Part shown: positions 1 to 10,945 of the stretch, piece after piece
Position numbering within the stretch: position 1 is the stretch's first letter
Layout of the letters: the number at the start of each line of letters is the position of its first letter
Assembly: GCA_018389105.1 (NCBI GenBank)
Contig: JACATO010001665.1
Location: forward strand, 1-64,000
From: Nautilus pompilius
Lineage: Eukaryota > Mollusca > Cephalopoda > Nautilida > Nautilidae
Reading direction: 5' to 3'
Length of the DNA: 64,000 nucleotides
Notes under the pieces: generated by a model
What the model was told of the DNA's origin: nothing
Seen by the model: only the letters and a program-made list of their open reading frames with translations
The model's database searches: none
Translations under genes and position numbers: made by a program

Positions 1-473
1 AGAATATTGGCTCCTTATTTTTATACGCTAAGAAATTGTCGAAGGAATGTCTAAAGGGCTATTTATAATTCCGTCGGGGACTCGATCTTTAGTTCACTGA
101 TCTATTATGTATGTTTAACAAATATAACAAGCCATCTAATACAAGAATGGTTTTGGCGACGGGCGACGGAGAAAATTGCATAAACACGGTCTTGTCTAAA
201 AGAAAAGAAAGAAAAAAGAAGAAGCAGGGGTCATAACTGCGATTTTATCTTCGCACAATACCCCCGTTTTCTCCGTAAAGAAGGACTGGGCGTCTTGTGC
301 GCTATATCCCAGACCAAAACTGAAGAAGGCGGGCTACCCACACAGAAACGTCACCGGGTTTAATACGGACCGAGTGACATCGCTGCTGCTTCGGTGCGCC
401 CGTCCGTGTGTAGGCGCTGGGATGTAGGAGAGAGAGAGGAGAAGAAGATGAAGAAGAATCGGCCAGCACTTAC

Positions 474-571
474 CTGATATGGCCCGAGGGTGGGCAAACC
501 AGTTAGACGAGGCACACGCCACTGGCTGGATCGAGCCCCGGTCGGATTCCGACGAGACCTCCTGGTAATTT
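474..571 (-). other. Candidate exon with consensus donor
   Basis: Minus-strand ATCAG|GTAAGT at 473/474 is a perfect donor consensus. The upstream bases are CpG-rich. An open frame (NYQEVSSESDRGS...) crosses the segment, but no protein family is recognised and the acceptor at 571 (TTGTACAG) lacks a pyrimidine tract. It may instead be the end of a first, untranslated exon starting in the CpG-rich stretch near 830-1010. The matching gene would continue left of the window. Confidence 0.25.
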
Positions 572-1187
572 CTGTACAACACTAAAACTGCTTTTCGGCA
601 TCGGAGATGCCGGCTTCTATCACGTGACTGATCACACAGATCAAAAACAACATCAAAAGCCGGCTTCCTCGGGCTACTCCCTCTTTTCTCAAACGCGCAC
701 TCACGTGTATTTTCTTTTTCTTCTTTTTCTTTTCCCCCCCCACCCTGTATTCACACGAAAAGAAACACGAATCGTTTTCCTTTTCTGCGTCTCGGGTTAT
801 GAAAATATTTTCGTTACGACAACTTGCAAGTGTCGAACACGGGAGCGGCCGACCGCCGTATCGAACGCAGACGCCAGAGGTGCTGAGAGGACCGGCGCAC
901 TCGACACCCGGCAGAGCTTCCAGTCTTTTCTCTTCTTTCTTCGTTTGATAACTCTGCTTCTCGCTTGACCGAACTGAAGGCGCGTTTTTATCAGCGCGTC
1001 GAGCATCGGAGAATCGATATCTTCCGCTGCTTTTAAAGTTTCTGATTGAAGTTTAATGTAGTTAAATACCCTGTTAGCACAATTATGGCCGTGAGTAATC
1101 GGTGGAAGTTGGGGGGGGCTGTGTTACTGAATTAAGAGAAAGTGGGAGAGGGCTGCTGGTATCTGTTGAATGTTTTAAACAGGGGGT
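572..1187. other. CpG-rich stretch, no gene recognised
   Basis: T-rich then CpG-rich DNA (830-1010 is densest). Frames on both strands show no known domain. It could be a promoter for the candidate minus-strand exon at 474-571. Confidence 0.3.
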
Positions 1188-1573
1188 GGGGAGAGAGAGA
1201 GATGGAGAGAAGGGAGGGGGGGAAGGGGAGGGGAGAGAGAGAGGAGAGAGAGAGAGGAGATGGAGAGGGAGATGGAGAGGGAGATGGAGAGAGAGAGAGA
1301 GATGGAAGGGGCGAGAGGAGAAAAGGGATATGGAGAGAGAGAGAGAAAGAGAGATGGGGAGATGGAGAGAGAGATGGAAAGTTGGCGAGAAGAGAGAGAG
1401 GCGGAGAAGAGATGCGAGGGACTGGAGAAAAAGGGATCATGGAGCAAGCGAAGGAGATGAGAGAGAGATGAGAGAGCGAGAGAGAGAGCGAGCGATAGAG
1501 AGAGAGAGAAGAGGAGCGAGAAGGAGACAGAGAAAAGTGGAAACAAAGAAGAGAGAGAGAGAGAGATGGCAAG
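1188..1573. repeat. Complex GA-rich purine tract
   Basis: Nearly 400 bases of purines on the plus strand made of (GA)n with GATGGA and GGGA interruptions. Long frames on both strands here are low-complexity artefacts. Confidence 0.9.
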
Positions 1574-1600
1574 TTGGAGAGAGGAGAGACACTGCACTAG

Positions 1601-2018
1601 TTTGGTTTTAAGTAGTTGCTGTGATATCTTGCCACGTCTAACAATTAACGTCCTCTTGGTTATATATAAATATCTGGATCAGGCTTGGCTAACTAAAATA
1701 TCCAGAGAATGCTGGTTAGAACTTTGTCGGAATAGCACTAGCGGTTGAGTGAGTGTTGGCCTTGCAGTGAAATGCCGCTAAATAAATATGGTTAACCCCT
1801 AATTTTAAAAGAGAACATAGAAACCAACAGCAAAGCGTCCAGATTTCTTGTGTGTATCGTTAGCTTCCACCCCCATATTCGCACCATATCATTAGATTTC
1901 ACAAGAAGTTCGCGTCGTTATAACTGTTCAGTCCCACTCGGATATCAATAGTTCAAATTACTGTCTGTATCTCTTTTTTGGCTGCAGCTGCATCCTTACT
2001 TAATACTACTACTACTAC

Positions 2019-2083
<65 letters not shown>

Positions 2084-5000
2084 TATTATTATTATTATTT
2101 AGTAATAGTAATAGAATTAATTCAAAAATGCGAGCTCACCATAATAAACACTGCTAAGTGCCTTTCCAAAAGTTAATTGTTAATAAAAAACGCATATCCT
2201 TCTCGCCAAAAGTCTCCAGACGCCCGGTAAACCTGTATGAGGACATGGAATCTGTAATTGTGACATTAATGTACTTTTATCTTGTCTTTCTTCTAATGTG
2301 CTGTCGTCGCTTAGAACGAGATACCCCCAAAAGCCGCTTTCACCCGGCCACGAGACATAGCACTGCCATTGATTTAAAATGTAGTTCCCATGTTGTTTGG
2401 TCGAACCAAGTTGCTTTATTTGTTACCACGTCTAAGCAAGGGTTTCTATGATATAACCGATAACAACCACCCCCCTTTTTCTTCTCTCATATGTGAATTG
2501 TCTTGTTTTCTTTTCGTTTTTCCCTTGTCGGATCTAAATCTCTGAGTTTGTCCAAAGGTTTCGTCCAAACTTAGGTACATCCTCCAGTAGTCGATCCAGA
2601 AATTCCTTTCGGCCGATCTATATCGTCTGTTGTCCTTGGTACACGATCAGCCCAGCCCCATTCCAGTCTTTCGCATCCTTGTATTAATCTTCCAAGACTT
2701 ATTTTACCGCTTATGTAGTTTTACGTAACGACAACACATTTCCCCCAAACAGTTGGCCATTTCTCAAGTCTTTCTCCATTGTAGTCATCCTTTGCTCAAT
2801 AACACGTTTCCCTCTTTCTTTCAGAGTGTTTAGATGCATCCCTTCTTCGTTCCGCTGCCCTCGGTTAAAGGACGTTCCCAGAAAGGTAGTACATTCGAAG
2901 GCTCACCCGTTTCCACGTGACAATCGAATTCAGTTCATCTTAAAGATCTTCATCGGGAGGCAAATCTGGGGCACGCGGAGCGAAATCCATGGAACCCGTG
3001 GAATTCTCTCTCGCGATCTTTTCCCCCAATTGTGTTCCATATTCAGTATCGGGCACTGGCTGCCGAAGCGTTCCCTCAAACGAAAATTAATCTCTCCACA
3101 GAATCATCTTCCGGTCATCACTAGACTGCTGTCAGCCTCGTTCTGGTTTTTCAAACAGCTGGGCCTCTTTCTGTCAGGTGCTGTTCTCCCCTTGTCATTG
3201 CGGTGTTGAGAGACAAAGTTCTTGCATCTTGACCCTTTTCTACAACTGTTTTCACCATTCAAAATGTTAAAGAGTAGAATGGATCCGTTTAGGGCACCGA
3301 CCGCTTTGCCATCCAAGTTAGTTCGTCTTTTCTGAAAGTGAAAACTCGGGTCTCTGATGACTTCTACTGTTTTTCCTCTATAACACGGATACAGGAAATC
3401 ACGTGGTCTCCTAAACCTATTCTTATGTACTGCCATTATCATTGGTTCTCTGAGAATCTAACACACCCCCCGCGCTCATATGCGCGCTTCATCATCTTGA
3501 AGGTTGAAAATATTTTTCCTAATTCTGTGTACGAGTCCTGTACTACCACAGATGTGTAACTTACTAAAGACCTGTTAGTGTATACAATGGCGTCAATGTG
3601 CAGATTAAGCAATAACTCACTAACCTTAGCTAAGTATAACAACGGATATATTCTACAGCGCTGGCCAAAATTATTAGCGAAATATTTTGAGGTTTCAGTG
3701 TGAAAATACTTCCTTAACATAATAAAGCCAATTAATGTTTATTTTAATATTCACCTGATACCTGCGCCTAACATCCCTGGCGTGGTGAGTTCTTCAATTA
3801 ATATATCGCCTGGACCATTTATTTTTTTAAAAAAAAAAAACAAACTAAGGGATATTATATTAAACTGAAAAAAAAATGGCTAAATTAACAATCACAAACG
3901 AAACTCGAACGTTGCACCCGAAGGGACGACGACTGCCGTTTGGGATTATTTCTGACGGGGGAAGCGGTTTTGGCCGCCACTGTATATCCACGGTTCATCA
4001 ACCGAAAGTCTCTCGCTGAGCGAAAACCTCTACTCTTCGCCGCAAGGCGGAGGCCGACGGTTGAGCTCTCCCTGGGAAGGCCGAGCTACAGTTACCTTTC
4101 CTCACGACGGCTTGCATTCTTGCGACCGATAATCCGATATTATTTGCTGCGATGGAAGCGTTACGCTATCTCGCGGTAGGCAAAGTCTAAGGAAAATATT
4201 GATCAGGGTATCAATTTTTTTCTTTTCTATCTCTAAAAAGGAAATAATAAACGATAAGCGAACGAGGGAAGCTGGATGAAAGAATTTACGTTTTATGGGA
4301 ATATCTTCAGCTACATCGCGACGGACTTCAATGGAAGGCGTCGTAGAGCACCGTTCCGACCAGAGACGCTGCTTCAACAAAGGAAATATATGAGTGATGG
4401 ATCGTGAACACGACGAAAATACGTAAACATCCCGCTGTTGTTGGTTACCGCTGGTAACGGTTTTAAAAGAAAGAAAGGTGTGGGGGGGGCAAGGATCTCG
4501 TTAGAATCAGTTTTGGCCACGAAATAAGTTCTGGTCATCAGCGTATACAATCAGGCTGCTGCTGCTGGCGATACCGAATCAAACGGATGGAGATGGAAAA
4601 TCAACGCGTATCTTGGCCCCGTTCGGGTCCGTGCAATAATAATAAATGACGGAATCTGTTCGGATTGGCTGTACTGCCCGTATATTGTCTGTTCTACCGA
4701 CAAGAGAGTTCCTCCCGGAGGATAAACAGAGAAAAGGGCAAAACTTAAAAAAATTCTGCTAAAATTAGACGTCTTTTTTTTTAAATTCCCGGAAAGATAT
4801 TTCTCGAATCCTTCTGTTTTCACGAACCCGATTTTTACATTACATCTTAGAAAAAGAAAACAGAAACCTCAGCTCCCCTCTACTTTGTACTATTTCCAGC
4901 CCGCATTTCTAACGAAAGCCGTTTGGCTTTGGCAGGTATCTAAAAACAGGACCCGGTCTCCAGTAGGGGCGAGATGCGATTTAGTTCCCCTATAATTCAT

Positions 5001-5084
5001 TTCACAACCATTCACCAGTCATTTTCCGCTTTCTTTTGAAAAATTTGTTTTAAAAAAATTTGCAATATTTCAGGCGATTTACTC
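1601..5084. other. No gene recognised
   Basis: Apart from the TTA microsatellite the sequence is ordinary, with frames of up to 127 codons that carry no recognised domain or signal peptide. A CpG-rich patch lies at 3915-4160. A short poly-A/poly-T patch lies at 3825-3875. Confidence 0.5.
2003..2100. repeat. (TTA)n / (ACT)n microsatellite
   Basis: ACT repeats give way to about 28 TTA repeats with two single-base slips. Confidence 0.9.
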
Positions 5085-5665
5085 TGGAGGAGAGAGAGAG
5101 AGAGAGATGGAGACGTGACGTCAGTAGAGACAGATGACGTCAGTACAGCGAGAGAGAGAGATGGAGACGTGACGTCAGTAGAGACAGATGACGTCAGTAC
5201 AGCGAGAGAGAGAGAGATGGAGACCTGACGTCAGTAGAGACAGATGACGTCAGTACAGCGAGAGAGAGAGATGGAGACGTGACGTCAGTAGAGACAGATG
5301 ACGTCAGTACAGCGAGAGAGAGATGGAGACGTGACGTCAGTAGAGACAGATGACGTCAGTACAGCGAGAGAGAGAGAGATGGAGACGTGACGTCAGTAGA
5401 GACAGATGACGTCAGTACAGCGAAGAGAGAGATGGAGACGTGACGTCAGTAGAGACAGATGACGTCAGTACAGCGCGAGAGAGAGAGATGGAGACCTGAC
5501 GTCAGTAGAGACAGATGACGTCAGTACAGCGAGAGAGAGAGAGAGATGGAGACCTGACGTCAGTAGAGACAGATGACGTCAGTACAGCGAGAGAGAGAGA
5601 GATGGAGACGTGACTCAATAGAGACAGATGACGTCAGTACAGCGAGAGAGAGAGAGAGATGGAGA

Positions 5666-5699
<34 letters not shown>
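5085..5699. repeat. Minisatellite with two CRE palindromes per unit
   Basis: Ten units of about 52-58 bases. Each has a variable (GA)n stretch, GATGGAGAC, then TGACGTCA, a spacer AGTAGAGACAGA, TGACGTCA again and GTACAGC. I count 19 perfect TGACGTCA sites and one TGACTCA (5612). Length variation is almost all in the GA part, while the CRE part is nearly invariant. The array ends in pure GA. Confidence 0.92.
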
Positions 5700-5700
<1 letters not shown>

Positions 5701-8416
5701 GATGAAGTCCACGCGACTATTCGCCTGAAAGATCCTAATAATTTATAAAGAAAAAAAAAGCTAATTAATTAATTAATTGACATTCAGATTAGTAATTTTT
5801 CTTTTACTAAAGCAGGTTAGCGGAAATCGATCTACCCGCTCTCCACTAGCTTTTTTTTTTCCGGCGTAGTTCGGTTTCCCAACCCATGCGACATCTTCTA
5901 CATCTCAGTACACACCCATTGAAAAAATAATAATAATAACAGCAACACTACGGTTAATTTTTATTTGATTTTAAAATTTATTTTAAAAAAAATGTAATTT
6001 CTCGTTTACGCCAGAACAGGAGCTCGCTGCTGCTGCTGTTGCTCTTATACACAGAGATTTATTGCCTTCTTTTTCAAGTCACGAGCGCGAGAGTTTGTTC
6101 AAACGTGACCAAGATCCGGCTATAAAATTACAGGGAACAACAGCCGCTGCTGAGATGAAAGGAGACCGACGCGGAAGGAGAAAGAAAAAAAAGGACAATT
6201 AAATTAAGGAAGACCGGGATAATTGATTTCAGATAGCGCTTTATCGCCCTTCGCTTGAACGAGCACCGGCAGGCGGCGTCTCGGAATAATACAAGGAACT
6301 GCCGGCGGACTTCGGTCACGAGATGCACAGGTGTAGCACGGCACCGGTATCATTTACAGGGGGGGGGGACTAACAACCCCCCCACTAAAGAACTTGCGCG
6401 TGGGGTTTATTCAGTCGCCATGGCGCCGTGAGTCACCTCTGAAGCGCTCTTTTTTTTTTAACGTTAACCAACGGCGTAGACAAAAGCGGCCTCTCCATCG
6501 ACCTGACCAGGGGGGGGGTCCCCACAAGTGACAGATAACACGTTAGCGGTTCACAGGGCAAAGGAACTCGCCTGAATTACTTGTGCAAAGAAATTACGGA
6601 TGTTTCCAGTGATTAAAAGACTAACGCGTGTAGCCTTTTACCGTTTGTGTGTTGGCCTATAATAGTTTGTTAACAGGGTACAGTAGTCCTCGTAGAACGA
6701 AAAGCCTTGGAAGGATCGAAAGCTATCACCGAAGTTGATCCGAACAGAGGATCAAATTGTCACTTAAGGGGGCTGTGTACAGGACCGAACGCTCGTACCA
6801 GAGGCTTTAGAATGGCGACGATCTGAGTTCGACGCCACCTATGTCGTTTATCAGTTACTTCGTTTTCAAAGTTTCCCAGTCGAGTTGGGTTTCAGGGTTT
6901 ATCTTTACACAATCGGCAGCTAAAGGTGGCGGGGACAGGTAATCTCGTTGACGATACCCTGCTGGACAAAGAAACACTTAGCTTAACCGTCGCGTGGCCA
7001 TAACTTTGTATCCTAATCTGTTTAAAGAGGGGGGGAAGTAAACAAGAAACCTCCCGTATCGAAAGTTCAAAGCCTTTAATAGTTTTCCCGCTGAGAGTGG
7101 AATACAATCCTTCTGTTATTGTTGGCAGGTTTGTAATTAACGGACGGGGGGGGGCACCAAAGGACCCAAGTTATTGCGTCCAAGCACACGCTTTATGCCC
7201 GTTTGATAATGTCACATGATACAGCTCCCTGTTCCGTTAACTCTTCAGCGTTAAAGCAGGTACCGGTAATGATGGAGTAGCTGTGGCAGCAATGGCAGCT
7301 CTCGTTTCCAGCGTTGATGGCTCGCTGTGGATATAGCGACGGATCTTACAGTGGTAATGACGTGCTTTCGGTTATTAATACCAGCATTTACTGTTCTATG
7401 GTTCATAGTAATATTAGTGGTAGCTTTTAGGAAAAACTTGGTGCCAACAAAATAGCTGCTGATGGATGCTCTCCCTGTAAATTCTATTTTTTTTCTTCTT
7501 CTTTCAATACGTAAATTACGGGGATTTTTTCTACATAAGAAATTTATCTCGCAACAGAAAGAAAACACAGTCCAAATCATCACTATTTGCTTCATACAAA
7601 ATACAGACGATAATTATCGCTTAAAACTGTTTTTGCAAAAAGACTTCGCAGGTGTACATTTTACATGGAGGGGGTTATCTCCCATGCGTGAAGAACCTCG
7701 TTTTCAACAAATCAGAGAGTAACATGGCGAATAACTAACCACGTAACTTCTGACATCAGCTGATTTTGAGCTCCTAGATTTCCACAAGACATCTCTGGTA
7801 AGCCGCCTCGCCCCCCCTTTAAACGATATTCTTATCTAACTTCGAACCAGTACTTTAATAATAAAGTTACTGCAAAGGAGACTGAAATAATTTACAAATA
7901 CTTCAGTTTAGACAACCTAACCATACTCAGATCTATCAAATAAAGCAAACAACGAAAACAAAGTTAATTTCCTGTACACACACTCACGCATCTCACCTGT
8001 CTGGGGTCAATTAACTTTACCGATATGAAATTCTATTTTCTCTTCAGCTTAATCGACGATCTATTTACAGTGGGTGGCCCGCCATAACTGCCTTCAGTTG
8101 ACGCCACGGTGTGTAACAGAACAGTGGAAACTCGTCGTTTCAATTGAATTTTCTACACCAATTATTAAAAGCCATCCATCACCCGAGCACAATGAACACA
8201 CCTGTCACCTACAGATGCAGGAGACGGGCAGTGAGTGGGGTGGGGGGAGGGAAAGCGAAGGAAGGAACCGCTCGTCTGCTCATGCATGAACGAGAATATT
8301 TTGGAAAGTGAAACATCTTAGCAGAGAGACCAGGGGGAGAGAACACCGTCGACCTTGCTTAGCGTAACCCGGGATTTCGCTCACCAAATCTTTCGTTTCT
8401 TTCATCATCTTTAGTA
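5700..8416. other. No gene recognised; several G homopolymers
   Basis: Runs of seven to ten G occur at about 6360, 6511 and 7146. A clustered TAAT/AATTAATT run sits at 5763. No coding frame, tRNA or transposon end was recognised. Confidence 0.5.
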
Positions 8417-8461
8417 ATATGTGTGTGTGTGTGTGGGGGGTGTGTGTATGCGTGTGTGTGT

Positions 8462-8499
<38 letters not shown>

Positions 8500-8515
8500 T
8501 GTGTGGGTGTGTGTA
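8417..8515. repeat. (GT)n microsatellite with G runs
   Basis: Alternating GT with interruptions GGGGGG, GTATGC and GGTG. Frames across it are artefacts. Confidence 0.9.
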
Positions 8516-8614
8516 TGCGTAACGTATCAACGAAGAAGTGAAAATATCTATACCCATACATTAAACAATGTCTTGGTGGCCCCATGACATTGTACTACAT
8601 TACAAAACTGCTAA

Positions 8615-8765
8615 AGTCGACTGGCTGAGTGCAAATCCCGGTCGGCACGGGGGATTAGGTTTTTTTTGTTGTTTTTTATTTTTTTTACCAACCCCCCCTG
8701 CCACAGTTTCTTCCCCTCCTCCAGATTCTCCTGTCACCTTTCCACATCTGCTAAAAATATAAAGT
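8615..8765 (+). mobile_element. Diverged SINE fragment
   Basis: GCAAATCCCGGTCGGCACGG resembles the B box and following bases of the two other copies, and TTTCCACATCTGCTAAA resembles their tail. The middle is T-rich and poorly alignable. Confidence 0.35.
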
Positions 8766-10782
8766 TCTAAGTAGGGACTTTTTTTTTAAGGTCGGGACCG
8801 AAGTCGTAGCAATTTTGCGCTGGCCATGGTTTTCAACATTAACCCTCCTTCCGCGGTCCGGCTCGACTTCTGTATTTGGCGGGACACTAACGCAGAGCAT
8901 CGTACAACGACGGCGAAATCGTCAGCAATAACTGAATGTTATTTCAATCGGCTGCAATGGATATTTATAGGCGTCTGATTAATATGCAGATATTTGTGTG
9001 GTGGCTAATTTGGCTTTCCGGTGAAGGTCACCGAGTGTACATCGACCGCCACGCCCCGTCCTCGGTCTGGACTTGTGGGCGAACGCCTCGATCCAGTGCT
9101 CCATTCTGCGTCTAAAGTTTCTTTGAACATATCGACAGCAGAAATTTCCGATTTATATCTTTGATGTTGAATAAATCCTTTATGCAAAAGTGTGCGTTTT
9201 ATCAAACTCGCTTCAGCTTCACTGAAGTAACAATAAAATCTTTTACAGTGACGGTTTTTCCACCTTCCTAAGACTGCTTATCGCGGGGGGGGGTTTAAAA
9301 CCACGTGACTTGTTTAAAGGGAAGTAAGCGATGCTAACGGCGTACTGTCAAGCAACAAGATTTAACGGATAAAAATGCTATGAAGTATTATAAAGTTCAG
9401 AATTATGAGCTAACCCCCTTTTTCATCACTTCATTATTGATGAAATTGCGTTATCTCAGAAAAAGGACGTTATAAATACAGTGTTATAATTTAAATCTAC
9501 TTTCGTAATTATGGACTCAGCAAGTAATTGCTACGAATGCCAAAAGCATGATGTTATCGCGTTCATCCGATACTTTACTTACTAGTAATTTGAATAAGTG
9601 TTACCTGATAACATGCTTTTGTATGAAAACTAATAAGCTTTATTATTGATATTTGTTGTTGCTTTGTTTGGTGGATAAAAATGGCAGCTAAAAATGAAAT
9701 TCCATACGTAACAAGGCTGTCCATTACTGGTTTTTCATAAATCTGGTTACTGCCAATGGGAAACTCTGGAGGAAGTTTGAATTACATGCCTTCGTGAGCA
9801 AACAGCCATTTATAAATGAATTCAACTGGCACAGCCATAAACCTAAAGAGCGAGGAGAGGAGAATGACCACGGAAGGAGAGATTTAATTGGAGGCATTAC
9901 AGAAAACTCTTGATAGGCAACAAGTTAACTGCTGGTCATAAGTCCTCCTCGGCAGCCATCGTCTCTCGTGCATTACTAGGAAAATACATTTGAGGGAGGT
10001 CAGAATCGATTAGCCGGATATAAGCTGGAAGGATCTCGCTTGGACGGGGTAACGAGGAAAAGGCGGATTCCGGAACGGACTGAACAGGAACCAAGCCATG
10101 TCAGAAAATCAGGCATTGTGGCGGAAACGTGAAAGTTGGGGATTGTTTATTATTCGACTGGTAACTTGATATAATCTACAAAAAAAGGGGGGAGGGTTAA
10201 ATATCGAAATATCTTGTAATGCCCGTCCGTTTTAAGCCAGCATAGTTTGATGGCAGCACCAAGATGGAGGTGGGAAATTGTCCCAAACAAATAGGATTTT
10301 ATCATAGCAGAATGTTTTAGACTGATATTTTATATTCTGTAATAGTATAAGTTACAATTAATTGAATGGATAATGCAATAAAAATCCTCTTGAAATGCTT
10401 CCGAAGTTGTTGGTCATTGTGTTGGATTATGCAGTCACGTGGGGCAGTTACCTTTGCGTAATCCGCGGATTGGGGCAGTTATTTCCACAAACTACTCACG
10501 ACATATGTGGGCATATAACGTCTAGGAAATAAATGCGCGTAGAAAAAGAAAAGATGCTGGAACTTTCTGGGTGATCTCGGATTAGGACATCAGCGAATCC
10601 ACGGCGACGATCTTCCTCGCAAAACTGGCGAATAAAGACAAAATACACGTCGGGGGAAAGAGTTCCTTTTATTGCCAACACCCCCCCTCCCGCATTCTAC
10701 ATAATACAGCCGGCGTCAGATGTTTTTAACAGCGCTTAAAAAAATGGCATTAAACCATAAAGAAATCAAACGGTGGGTTATG
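8766..10782. other. Intergenic; possible conserved-type element 9600-9900
   Basis: The part around 9600-9900 is free of simple repeats and rich in homeodomain-like TAAT and TTTATAAAT/CATAAATC words, as seen in developmental enhancers, but this is only a texture argument. No gene recognised. Confidence 0.25.
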
Positions 10783-10874
10783 GAGAGAGAGAGAGGAGGA
10801 GGAGGGGGGAGACAGAGGAGGGGAAGAGAGAGAGAGAGAGATGACGTTAGAGAGAGAGAGAGAGGATATGACGT

Positions 10875-10918
<44 letters not shown>

Positions 10919-10945
10919 GGGAGACAGAGGGGGGGAAGAGCGAGA
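10783..10945. repeat. GA-rich tract with ATGACGTTAGA interruptions
   Basis: (GA)n with GGAGGAGG and two GATGACGTTAGA / TATGACGTTAGA insertions. The ATGACGT interruption recalls the CRE-bearing unit of the 5.1 kb array, though here the palindrome is not complete (TGACGTTA). Confidence 0.85.

Noticed and set aside
1102-1611. Long frames of Arg-Glu repeats and, on the other strand, Ser-Leu repeats (also at 14154-14558, 33625-34100 and 42207-42775)
   Set aside because: They are translations of GA/CT microsatellites in all frames, with no unique domain or splice support.
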